This document shows, piece by piece, positions 1 to 10,978 of a DNA stretch of 64,000 bases. Each line of letters begins with the position of its first letter. Position 1 is the stretch's first letter. The stretch covers positions 123,571,533-123,635,532 of the forward strand of contig CM048845.1 of the NCBI GenBank assembly GCA_026545225.1. Direction: 5' to 3'. Position numbers and translations under genes: made by a program. A model generated the notes under the pieces. That model made no database searches and was not told the origin of the DNA. It saw only the letters and a list, made by a program, of their open reading frames with translations. This DNA is from Cornus controversa. Lineage: Eukaryota; Streptophyta; Magnoliopsida; Cornales; Cornaceae.

Positions 1-632
1 ACAGAAATGTGAATTAGTGGTTTGACACACAATAAGTTTGAAAATATACATATGTTTTTTTTTTGGTAGTTATCTTAGTTTATAATGGTTAACTAATTGG
101 TAACATTAATTTAGAAAATATAAATAAGAAGAAGGTAGTTTTGGGATTTTTAAAAATGAGAGGAGTGAAATTAAAATACAGTCATTATATTAAATCCAAT
201 GGCCACCAGTGGATATCACCAATTTGAAACAAATTAACAATCATGAGTTCTTTGAGAAGAGAACACAAGCAATTAACTTACACCATCTCTAACACTTAAA
301 ACTTTTAGAAACAATAATATATTAGCTAACATAATAGCAAAACAGACAAGACTGCATTTAAATATGACAATCACTTTCATAATTGTAATTGATATACGTG
401 TTTGATTGAAATTGAAGTGCAGATAACGTCATTATCTGGTGGTGTTATGGTTTGGCAGATTATGGAACTTGAGTCTTCCTCATTGCACCAAATTAACACC
501 AGCTAAGACAAATACGTGACCATCAATCTATCACTCGTGTTTTGGATGCTACACAAGGGCCATGGAAGGTAGACAGGCTGTCCATTTCGAAGACAAATTA
601 AAGATCAATGGACAAGATATAGATATAGATAT

Positions 633-669
<37 letters not shown>

Positions 670-1407
670 AGATTCTCTATATCTAGCTAGGGATCATCCA
701 ATACTTCGTCTTTTTCTTTCAAAAAAAATTATTGTGTATTCCAACTACACCGTGTAGTGCTCTTAATAAATAAACACTCACCATCTGTGTTGTTAATAAA
801 AAAAACTAATCACTATCATTGGACCTATTGCTTCATTGTTGATACTCTAGGGTGCCTAGTAAAATTTTCTTCTCTCATAGTCTTTTTATAGGGAAGGCCA
901 TTCTTTCCTTCTAATTCCGAGTAGACGTACTCCAAGGACCTAGTTTCTTTGGTCCAAGTCCACCAGAGTATTAGATAAAGAATTTCGATTTGTGTTTTTT
1001 TTTTTTTATAACTACTATTCAAGTGTAATAATTAAAAATTATTTATGCATCTTATTACAATAGAATATTATTAACAAATTACTTATTTATACACTAAGAA
1101 ATATTAGATAAGGAATTTAGAGAAATAGATTGAATTTTATTAAATGAAGCACAAATCTTGATAATATATTGAAAAAATTACAAATAGATGTAGTTTTGAA
1201 GTGTGAATTACAAATACATGCAGTCAAAGTCAACGATTTTCAAAATTATGTATTTGATCCAAAAGCTAACGTGGACTTGAAAAAATATTATTTTTTTTCT
1301 CAAAATACCCCTTTTAAACAATCTACCCCATTGAAAGCCGATGATCAAAATTTTGTTGAATTTTTTATTATTAATTATCAAAATGGTGTGCACAAAAATT
1401 GGTACAT
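1..1407. other. Intergenic, AT-rich, no gene recognised
   Basis: No family motif or exon structure is visible. Bases 615-666 are a GATATA/TA microsatellite. Short open frames here, such as one ending at 1429, have low-complexity Lys/Asn/Phe-rich translations as expected of AT-rich noncoding DNA. Confidence 0.6.
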
Positions 1408-1417
1408 GTATCCAAAA

Positions 1418-1627
1418 GAGAAATGCTAAACGTCATGAAATTATTTATGAATTTGTATCATGAATGATGTGGCAGGTAACGTGGAGAGTTAGTATTGGTA
1501 GGATTCAGTGATAATATCATGGGACTATGTGTATGGGGAATCCCACCAATACTATCTCTCCACGTTACCTGCCACATCATTCATGATATAAATTCATGAA
1601 ATAATTTCATGATGTGTAGCATTGCTC
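1418..1627. mobile_element. MULE-type palindromic MITE, family A copy 1
   Basis: A 210-bp nearly complete palindrome. It begins GAGAAATGCTA and ends TAGCATTGCTC, and the arms of about 90 bp pair almost perfectly around a short loop near 1510-1535. It is flanked by the direct repeat GTATCCAAAA (1408-1417 and 1628-1637). A 9-10 bp target duplication with long inverted repeats is the signature of Mutator-like nonautonomous elements. Two further copies lie at 3576 and 17646, each with its own 9-bp duplication. There is no coding capacity. Confidence 0.88.
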
Positions 1628-1637
1628 GTATCCAAAA

Positions 1638-3374
1638 ATAGTGATGCCCAAAGTGCACAAATATAGTAACTTCTCGCACAAAATTGGTATCTGGATCAAA
1701 ACAAATTTTAAATTTATGAATGTTATCTTTGTTTGAATTTATGTATCTAGAAGAATCAAGGAATGTAAGAAACCAATAATTATATAACAAATTATGAAAC
1801 AAAATCTTGCACACCGTCTTTTATGCAGCTCATTCTTGAATAAAGTTTAGATGGTGATTTTTGCAGCTGTCCTAGCATTTGCTGAAATAGATGTCTTTTT
1901 TCTCCTTTGAATATTTTCATGCCATTTCTTTTCTTTTTTAGATTTTGGAAGTAGATAAGATATCAAGGTGATATATTTTATTTAAGGCAAATTATTTTTG
2001 ATTTTGTCATACAAATGTTATATTATCATGTTTAATTAGTTCTCAAAAAAAATTTTAAAAAATTGGTATAAGTACCAGTTTTATATAATAAAGTACTATA
2101 TTTGTGCACTTATCATTTTAATGACTGGTGTAAAAAAAATTGAACTAGTTCAATTTTTGATCACTGGTTGTCAATGGGATAAAATGTTTAAAAATGCATT
2201 TTAAAAACTTTTAGTCAAATATTAATTTTAAAAATGGTTGACTTTAACGACATGAATTTATAACTTAGAAGACTTCCAAAAGTACATGAATTTGTAAATT
2301 TTTCTAGTATATTAGTTAAAAACTCTTGCAATTCACTTATTTATTAGAAAGGAAAAAAAAAAACAGAAAAAGAAATGACAAAATTATGGAGAGAGAAATT
2401 TTTATAATACTAAATCTATACACGGATATAACAATATATCTGATCCAAGCCACAGTGGCAAGTGGCCTAATAATAATCATGGTGGTCAAAGTGGACTCCG
2501 TAATCCATGGATTCTGGATATATTTCCAAAGCAAGCTATCGAGGACCCCATTCTACTTGGACTAGAAGCTATGTAGCCTTTTTTGCTGACTTAAAGGACT
2601 ACCACCCACTCTCTCCCATGGCCAAAAAGAACATCATATCACTCCAGACGAGTTTTATATATATATATATTAAAGTATATAAGTCAAACCGGTCACAACA
2701 CTTTTCTAATCATAAATGTGGGGCTGAATTCATTAAGATATTTATACTCCCTTCATCCCTAATCATGCTTCATACAACGTATATGGGAAATTAATCTCCC
2801 CAAAATTCAAAGTTCCAGAAAAGATATATCCACTTACCCAAATCTATATATATATGTACAGATACATTGGATGTTGGTGATGTTGGTGGCATTATCATGT
2901 ATTTAGAATTCTGATTATTAGATGGGTAGATAGGGTAATTATAGATTGTAAATATATAAAAATATTTTAATACACGTGATTGATTTTTCAATTACTTTTA
3001 ACTGTTAGATTGATTTTTTTCTCATTATACCAAGCTAATTTGTAATCTATACTACATTTAAACTTGGTATAATAAGACAAAAAAATTTAATTTTACGGAC
3101 TAAAGTGATTAAAAAATTAATTATGTGAATCAAAATGTATTTGCCTATTTACGATTTAAAATAATCTTATTTAATTGTGGCAATTAAAGTTGCATGATAG
3201 TGTCGTAGACACAAGCATATATATAAGTGCGGCTATTTAATCCGACTAAAAAACTTAAAATACAATCATTTTTATACATTGATTGTTATGTTATTCTTAT
3301 CTACGTAAAAAGAATTATTTTATCTTTCTATATTAGAGTGGTTGACATCGATATTAGTGAAAAAATGTTGTTAA
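1638..3374. other. Intergenic, no gene recognised
   Basis: AT-rich DNA without recognisable coding or RNA genes. Open frames of 60-95 codons at 2326-2991 overlap on both strands and show no domain. Confidence 0.55.
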
Positions 3375-3383
3375 TTATATTAT

Positions 3384-3536
3384 GGGTAATGATAGAAAGG
3401 CCAATCGGACTTAGTCCGGTTTTTGTTTTATGTGAGTGGGGTGGTGGGCCTCACACATGACATTGTCATGGACCCACCACCCCACTCACATAAAAAAATA
3501 TCGGACTAAGTCCGATTGGAGATAATATCATTATTC
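3384..3536. mobile_element. Foldback MITE with 9-bp duplication, family B
   Basis: A 153-bp snap-back sequence. The left arm (AATCGGACTTAGTCCG, then TGTGAGTGGGGTGGTGGG) returns as its reverse complement on the right, around a centre at about 3460. The flanks repeat TTATATTAT (3375-3383 and 3537-3545), a perfect 9-bp target duplication, again pointing to a Mutator-type nonautonomous element. The interior differs from family A. It lies 40 bp left of a family A copy. Confidence 0.8.
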
Positions 3537-3575
3537 TTATATTATTATTTTACTTGACTTGACGTATATTTAATT

Positions 3576-3788
3576 GAGAAATGCTAAACGTCATAAAATT
3601 ATTTCATGAATTTGTATCATGAATGATGTGGCAGGTTACGTGGAAAGTTAGTATTGGTGAAATTCAGTAATAATATCATAGGATTCTGTGTATAGGGGGA
3701 ATCCCACTAATACTAACTCTCTACATTACCTGCCACATCATTCATGATACAAATTCATGAAATGATTTTATGACGTGTAGCATTGCTT
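3576..3788. mobile_element. MULE-type palindromic MITE, family A copy 2
   Basis: Second copy of the element at 1418, beginning GAGAAATGCTA and ending TAGCATTGCTT (last base changed). Perfect 9-bp duplication TATTTAATT at 3567-3575 and 3789-3797. It shares the central segments ATGATGTGGCAGGT and its complement with the other copies. Confidence 0.88.
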
Positions 3789-3797
3789 TATTTAATT

Positions 3798-5041
3798 ATC
3801 TCACTTTACTTTGTTCACGCAGTTAAATAATTAATTAGAAATAAAGAGAAGTTATAGAATGTGAATCATTGAAATGTAAATTATGCAGAATGCAAATGTA
3901 TCATACTTTAATAATACTCCATAACGGACAAAACTATCTTATTTAGTGTTGTTTGATTAATTATTGTAATTAATATGGTTGCACGTGTCTTACCAAAATG
4001 AGGGGAAAAGAAGTACGATAATTACATGTGATTAGATATATGATGGCCTCTGCTACAGGTGATTAGATATAGATATAGATATAGTTATAGATATAGCTTC
4101 TACATTTTGAACCACCATAATTGAACAAAACGTTTTAAAAAGATTTCCCATTGTTAAAGTGAACAAATTAGATTATAAATTGTTAAATGCAAAAATTTGT
4201 TAAAAAATTGGTTCTGCGGGACTAAAATTAGTATTGATCGGTTTAACAATCAAGTAATATTTGATAGATTATATATTAAAATTGGAGTGTCAATCGGGTA
4301 CACATTAATTATCAAATTCGGATTGGAACCGATTTTTGTTAACAAAAAATTAAAATTATATAATTACTCTTTTAACTTAATTAGCCACTAATTACCTTCT
4401 TATGTCGGTCCATCGAACTATACACCCTAGCCAAGTACAATGATGTGGCTGATGCAACTTCATGGTTGTGACACAAATGGTCATCTCATTGATGTGCACT
4501 AATTGCCCGTGTGTTTAGCATTGTTGACCACTTTTGATCAATATTATATATATATATAAATATATATATATTCATTTTCTATTTGATTTGATTTATTACG
4601 ATAATTAAGACTCCTGAAATAAGAAGCTGTGGCTCTGAGCCTCTGACCTGATTGCGTTCAGACACTACCAGAGCTGATACGAACTGTTTGAGTTAGTAAA
4701 CGTAGGAAGCAAGCTAGATGATCACTAGATATCATCATAAAAATGTAGAGAGAGAAAGTGATCGAGAAACAACTTGGAAGTTGAATACCATCAACTTAAA
4801 TGATATAGATTTGAAAGGACTATGCCCCATTAACTGTATGGCCAGTCAAACGGATCACATCTGTTCCTCATCAACTCTTGTCATCACTCAAAACATTTCA
4901 AAGTTATATATATATTCACCTTACTGTCTCTTAAGCACGTCTGGGTTCATGAGGACTTGGTTCTCTTTCTAGGACGATGGGGTGCCCTACTGTACAGAAA
5001 GCTTGTGCAGTTGTGCTATTAAACCAGTGTAATTATATACA
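3798..5041. other. Intergenic, no gene recognised
   Basis: AT-rich spacer with GATATA-type simple repeats at about 4055-4097 and TA runs at about 4540-4570. The 84-codon frame at 4718-4972 has no recognisable domain. Confidence 0.55.
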
Positions 5042-5964
5042 GGGTTAAAGCTCAAAAAAAAGGAAACTTCCTTGTATAAAAAATGTGTAAAAAAATATTT
5101 ATATAGTTTAACATGCTCGTATAACGTTTTATTAATTGTTTTCGATAGAGCAAATATTCTTCTCTGATAAATTTTTATTTTAAAATAACTGTTGACCATC
5201 ATATTTGACTTAATTTTTTTTAAAATTTCGAGATTACCCTTTACACTTTAGGATAAGTGTAAAAAATTTCCTCACTATATAGAAAATGTACAAAAAAAAA
5301 ACTCCTCGCTATATAGAATATGTACAAAAAAAACTCCTCGCTATAAATAGAATGTGCAAATACACACCCCCACACACTTCCGATGTTCAATTAACCTCTT
5401 ACAATTTTCAAATTGTGCAAATAAAGATTAATCGTCAATTTGCTTATACCGGAATTAGAAAATAGCAAAAACAACCTTACAATATTAAAAAAAAAAAAAG
5501 AATATGTAAAATGGACAAAGAATATTTTGAACGACAAGAGAGCTATTTGCACATTTTTTATACGATAAGGGGTTTTTTTTGGCACTTCACCCTATAATAA
5601 TCTCAAAATTTAAAACAATTATAATAATAAGTTAAACATGACAGTCAACGATTATTTTTGAACAGAAATTTGCTGGAGAAAGGTATTTGCTCATCGGATA
5701 CAACTAGTGGGGGGGTTACATGAGCATACTAAGCTACAAGAATATTTTTTGCACATTCCGTATATAACAAGGGTTTTTTTTTGCACTTACATCTTCTTCC
5801 TTTTAATACTGTTAGGGTATTTTTGTCATTTTATAAATCTGGTACCGGCAAAATGTCGATTTATCCTTCTTTGTACAATTTGAAAACTGTAGGGGGTTAT
5901 TTGAATATCAAGTGGGGTATTTGCACATTTTGTATATAGCAAGAGTTTTTTTTGCACTTAACCC
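5042..5964. mobile_element. Large degenerate foldback element
   Basis: The left end GGGTTAAAGCTCAAAAAAAA is matched at the right end by the complement of TTTTTTTTGCACTTAACCC. Inside, segments resembling ACTCCTCGCTATATAGAATATG and its complement recur in both orientations (about 5265-5370, 5555-5590, 5755-5790, 5925-5960), giving nested inverted repeats. The flanks TTATATACA and TTATATATA may be a worn 9-bp duplication. No transposase is visible. The whole is probably one nonautonomous element, perhaps with a nested copy. Confidence 0.55.
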
Positions 5965-6217
5965 TTATATATATACACACACTAGCCTATTGCGGCACTA
6001 TAAAAAATATAATGTTATTTTAGGTGTGAAAGTAGGTAAATGTGCATGTGAATTAAGGTGTGAATCCTGACTATTTGCTCGTAGATAGAGAGAAATATTT
6101 TAGACTTTAAATAAGCATAAATATTTTGAACCGTAAAATTAATTTTGAAGTATTTTTTACTATTAAATCGTTATTTTTTTAAGAAGGAAATTCAAACAAA
6201 ATACTTAAATGTAATAT

Positions 6218-6267
<50 letters not shown>

Positions 6268-7021
6268 TAAGCTTGAATCCTGCAGTTCAAAATATCTTTC
6301 GCTATCTACGATCTAAAATTACCCTATCTAACGATCATGATTGCGAATATTACTTAAATGTAATATTGATCACATGAAAGTCAAGTGACTATTTTCATTT
6401 TTGGTAACTCCTAGCAAAGTGGTAGTTTATGACTCACATCACACATGATTTATGTTTGAGTTATGATACAAAGTTGTTTTCCATCCGATTAGGATGACAT
6501 CATTAATAGAGTGATGTCATGATGATCTCTTATTTATATAATTTTATTTTAAATTTTTTAAATTCAAAAAATATATCATTTTTTAATAAAAAAATTTGTT
6601 GGCAATGAAAAAAAAAAAAAACTAGACATGGCAGGCCTTAAGGCTTTCTTTCAAATCAAATATCACTTGGTATGAATTTCCCCAACTTTATCTGAGATTT
6701 GAACTTTTTCACACTTACATGACACTCTTTAGTTAATACTAAGATGAACTTGCCATGTGATTTGAAAAAAATCACATTAAATGCCATCGAAGGCTTTAAA
6801 CATTTAAACTGCATAACCAATATTGTCCTTGTATATGTTGAAATTACAAAATTAATCTTTTACCTATTTGTAATGACTAATATTTCCATGGCGAAAATGA
6901 CATCAAGTCATAACACTGCTAGTGCTGGCTCCAATTATATTAATCATAATGTCATCAACGCTTTGTGGTAATTAGGTGGCTCAATTAATGATGTCAACTC
7001 TGAGAGGGGAGATTATGGTGA
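5965..7021. other. Intergenic with a long TA microsatellite
   Basis: Bases 6221-6262 are an uninterrupted TA tract. No gene is recognised; the 75-codon frame at 6744-6971 lacks any family motif. Confidence 0.55.
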
Positions 7022-7030
7022 TTTTTCAAA

Positions 7031-7530
7031 GAGGAGTGCTATGCCGTTGCACAGTTAGTCATGAAAATTAATTAGAAAAATTAAATATTTTTATGTAATA
7101 AATGTCATATTTTTTTATCAATCAATATGCTCTTTTCTAGCTTTAAGTTAGTTATATCGGTGTCATCAACAAATAAATAAAACTATAAACATGAAGTATT
7201 AAAATATTTTTATAATATATTTTATTTATTGGCCTTTTTTTAAATATTTTTAATAATCTATATACTTATTATAATCATTTCTTATATATATTTTTAAAAT
7301 TTTGTAATTATGGTTAATTGAATTAAAGAACATATTTTTCTTTTATAATTGAAGAACCATTTTATATTTTTATTTTTATTTGTTTGTTAATGACACTAAT
7401 ATAAATACTTTAAAGATAGAATGACGTATTAATTGATAAAAAAGCAGAGCATATATTACATGAAAGCATTTTATTTTTCTCATTGATTTTCATCATTGAG
7501 TAAAGCAACTGTGCAAGGGTAGCACTACTC
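7031..7530. mobile_element. MULE-type MITE, family C (500 bp)
   Basis: The ends are GAGGAGTGCTA and the complement of GAGTAGTGCTA. The inverted repeats continue with TTGCACAGTT and a GATGAAAATCAAT-like segment. A perfect 9-bp direct repeat TTTTTCAAA flanks it (7022-7030 and 7531-7539). The interior is AT-rich and noncoding. The outermost bases resemble those of family A (GAG, two bases, ATGCTA or GTGCTA), suggesting that related transposases mobilise both. Confidence 0.8.
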
Positions 7531-7539
7531 TTTTTCAAA

Positions 7540-8389
7540 ATTTTGAGTCAAAATTGAAAACATCAGTGTTTCAGTCACTGTAGCAAAAAAAAAAAAAACC
7601 TTGGAACACAATTTCATAACAAAATGTGTTTTTAATTACTATTCAAAATACTCGTAACAAAATCATTTGTTCTGTTCTAGATAAAAATAAAAACCCAAAT
7701 ACAAACACATGACAAAGAATTAAATAATAATATGTATTAAATTGTGTGAAAGAATGTGTTAATTATCTTAAGTTTCTTGTAAAAACTTTATTATCAAGTA
7801 ACAACAATTTGAAAAACGAACCAAATGATAACAAGAAAACACAAGGAGGTCTTCCCTTGAGTATGGATATGATGATGGTCATCATTATCAAGTAAAACGT
7901 GTGGAACATATATTTTTGGGGAAGCTTCACTTCTACTAATGATTTTGTTGAACATGTTAATCGGCAAATGTCAGTAATGCGATATGCACAACAAGACGAC
8001 AAATATATAGTATTTTCTTGGTAAATTAGCATACACATTCTTTTTCTTAATTAGAAGACTTTTTAAAATAGAGAACGAATCAAATCTGACTGTATATAAA
8101 GTAGTGCTAACTATTTATGCTTGTGTTTAGTGTTTATTATTTAAGGGTTATATAGACAGTTTTTATGTTTTGATTTGTTTATTCATAAATATGAGTGTTG
8201 TTTGATAATATAAAAATATTTGATTTATCTTAAAAATTATAAATAAATAAAAATATTTGTTATTTTTTAACTGTTTTTTTTTTTAAATCAACACTATAAA
8301 TTGAATAAAAAGTCAAATTCATACTACAACAAATTTATACAATAATAAAAGCAAGAAATATACATAGAAAAGAAACTAATAATATTGAG

Positions 8390-8429
<40 letters not shown>

Positions 8430-8481
8430 ACACACTGCAAATTATGCTGTAAAATTAGAATGATACACAACTCAGAAGGCC
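7540..8481. other. Intergenic with TA microsatellite
   Basis: No gene recognised. A TA tract occupies 8391-8427. The 91-codon minus-strand frame at 7763-8038 shows no domain. Confidence 0.5.
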
Positions 8482-8489
8482 CCAACAAG

Positions 8490-8603
8490 TAAGGGTGCAC
8501 ACGGTTCGGTTTCTTACGATTCTTGGGAGAATCGGAAGCGTTCCCAACGATTCGATTCGGTTTAGTTACAGTTCCAGTTCCACTGGTTATTTGTGCACCC
8601 CTA
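8490..8603. mobile_element. hAT-type MITE, 114 bp
   Basis: The terminal inverted repeats are TAAGGGTGCAC and GTGCACCCCTA, flanked by a perfect 8-bp duplication CCAACAAG (8482-8489 and 8604-8611). The interior carries CGGTTCGGTTT and CGATTCGATTCGG segments, also typical of the larger element at 10444. An 8-bp duplication with short TIRs indicates the hAT superfamily. Confidence 0.85.
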
Positions 8604-8611
8604 CCAACAAG

Positions 8612-9892
8612 AATAATATATATATAACTATAGAAAAGTTGAAAGTTTTTCAATTTGTATGGAATAAGAAGACAGATTTTTGGAGGGCATACTCTTGCAC
8701 TTTAAATTCTTCTATTGCTACTTTCTTTTCATTTTTTTTTTTATTTCTATTTCCCATTCAACACTGAAAATGAATGAATGATATGAGTACAAAATACCAT
8801 TTTTGTTTATTTGACAAAAAGACGGTTGAGACTTTTTTTTCCCCTCAAATAAGGTTTTTTTATTTTTTTTTAGCATGGGTACCCCTAAGTATCTATTTCT
8901 TATTATCAAGTATATTAGTAATTATTAATTTTGTACCCAATTTATTTTTTATCAAGGCAATTGATGTTCTTTAATTCTATCTACACTTGATAATTCTAAT
9001 ATTTTCATCGTTGCATCAAACAATAGCCTTTTATAATTTTTTTCTTTTCATTTTCTCACTTTTAGTTTCAATTTTTAAATAAAATAATATAACCAGCATT
9101 TTAGATACAAAAGAAAAAAAAAGTATTTTTTTTAATAAACATAAACACTAAAATATCATTTTGGTGTTTAGAATTTGAAGGGTTAAGTTACAGTGTTGTT
9201 TTAAAAGTGTTTTGACAATTTATAAACAAAACAAAAATTATCAAACATGTTTCCCTAAGTTATCAAAAGAGTCCTTTCATCAACCAAAGCCGTCAATTTT
9301 CTTTGTTGACAGTTGAATTGAGATATTTATTTAAAAAATATTGATTTTTCATAAATTTTAGAAATTGTCTAATTTAAGTGGTTGAAAAAAAAAACCTCAT
9401 GAATTTTGTCATGAGCCCTTCTTCCAATATAAGATAATATTGAAAATGTTATTCAAGTAAAAAAAATATTGAAAATGTTTATATCATCATATATGTAGAG
9501 TTTGATCAGAATTATAAATATATGAAAATTTATATTAATTAATCTAGAAGTAGATTAATTAGATCTAATAGAAGCACTAAAAGAGTAAATAATGCTAAGA
9601 ATCAAGTGATGGTTAGCTGTAAAGGGTCTGACGCCCTCTCACCCAAACTTGCAATGCTCTTGATGTGAATTCAAATCACTTTGCCTATCAAATGCACACC
9701 CAAACACCTTTCGGGTTAGCGCTTGGCGTGACATCAGATCAAAGATTAGGTCTGACTCTGATGCCAATTGTAATGGGTCGAACGTTTTTCAATTACCGAA
9801 AAGTTTAAGTTATTGGATAGTATTGCATACCCACCCATTTATATCCATCATCTTTCTCATTCGGATCAGATGTAAGACAATTTCTCTAACAC
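8612..9892. other. Intergenic; dispersed-repeat-like segment near its end
   Basis: AT-rich spacer. About 9600-9890 is less AT-rich, with phrases such as GATGCCAATTGTAATGGGTC and CGGGTTAGCGCTTGGCGTGAC that I associate with a common dispersed repeat of plant genomes, possibly a retroelement remnant. No coding exon is seen. The repeat assignment rests on memory only. Confidence 0.35.
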
Positions 9893-10254
9893 TAGGTGTG
9901 TACAAAAACCAGTTTATCAGATTGAACTGAATTTTATGGCTTGGTTTGGTTCCGTTCTGTGATGAATGGTTCAATTTCAATTCTAAAAATTAAAGAATCG
10001 TTGATAACAGTTCGATTTGAATTTGGGATTGAAATTGGCCAAACCAATCTATTATATATATATATATATAGTCCTCTAATATGAACAATTTTATACACAC
10101 ATATATAAGAAAGTCAAATATTATATAAATAAATTCAACAAAACTAATCATTTACAATTCAATTGAATTCAATTATAATATTTTTGGAATCGTTAGAAAT
10201 AGTTTGGTTCTGATTCATCTCAAATCAGATCAAAGAGAACCATGTGCACTCCTA
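9893..10254. mobile_element. Degenerate hAT-like MITE
   Basis: It begins TAGGTGTGTACA and ends TGTGCACTCCTA, inverted and close to the TIRs of the elements at 8490 and 10444. The interior has GGTTTGGTTCCG and AGTTTGGTTCTG in the same GGTT-rich style. I could not find an 8-bp flanking duplication, so it is an older copy or its ends are slightly misplaced. Confidence 0.5.
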
Positions 10255-10260
10255 GTGATG

Positions 10261-10432
10261 TCAAATGCTGTAACTTTTGAAAATTAAGAATAAATGCTAA
10301 ATTTAGTAAATTGAGAATAAAAGTAATGAAGAAGGTATAAATTAACTCAAATGGTGTAACTTTTGAAAATTAAGAATAAATGCTAAATTTAGTAAATTGA
10401 GAATAAAAGTAATGAAGAAGGTATAAATTAAC
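10261..10432. repeat. Tandem duplication, 2 x 86 bp
   Basis: Bases 10261-10346 and 10347-10432 are the same 86-bp unit, beginning TCAAATG and ending ATTAAC, with one visible difference (CTG against GTG near the start). Near-identity implies a recent event. It abuts the hAT element at 10444. Confidence 0.92.
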
Positions 10433-10443
10433 TGGTGAAATTC

Positions 10444-10970
10444 TAGGGGTGCACAAAAATCTGTCCAAACCGGGAATCCAAACCGAACCGGACCGGACCG
10501 GACAATTCGGTCCGGTTTTTTCGCGGTCCGGTTCGGTCACGGTTCCAATTTTGTGGAACCGTGTAGTAACGGTCCGGTTACGGTTTTCAGTCCCTTAGGA
10601 CCGAACCGAACCGGACCGAACCGTTTCTATATATATAAATATAAAATATGTTATATCTAATATTTAAATATTATACTTATTATATACTTATAGTATTATA
10701 ATTATACTATAATTATAATATAATTGCAATCTTTGTTTTTGAAATATTATACTTATAATATACTTATAGTATTATAATTATAAGTATTATAATTATAGGT
10801 TGGTGAACCGTGGAACCGAACTGGACCAAACCGGTTTTTCGCGGTTCGGTTCGGTCAGGTTCAATACGGTTAAACGGTTCGGTCCGGTTCCTTTTTTAGT
10901 GGAACCGTACCATACGGTTTGGTTCCAAAAAATGCTAGAACCGGATCAATCCGGACCGTATGCACCCCTA
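10444..10970. mobile_element. hAT-type MITE, 527 bp, GGTTCGGT-rich
   Basis: TIRs TAGGGGTGCA and TGCACCCCTA are flanked by a perfect 8-bp duplication TGAAATTC (10436-10443 and 10971-10978). Both subterminal regions are dense in CCGGTTCGGT or its complement (about 10470-10620 and 10800-10960), surrounding an AT-rich core with a repeated TATACTTATAGTATTATAATTA segment. Subterminal motif arrays are typical transposase-binding regions in hAT elements. There is no coding capacity. Confidence 0.87.
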
Positions 10971-10978
10971 TGAAATTC

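Noticed and set aside
1169..1429. 86-codon open frame, plus strand
   Set aside because: Low-complexity translation, no domain, and its end lies inside the palindromic MITE at 1418.
4718..4972. 84-codon open frame that could be a small gene
   Set aside because: No family motif, no splice or promoter context, and composition like the surrounding spacer.
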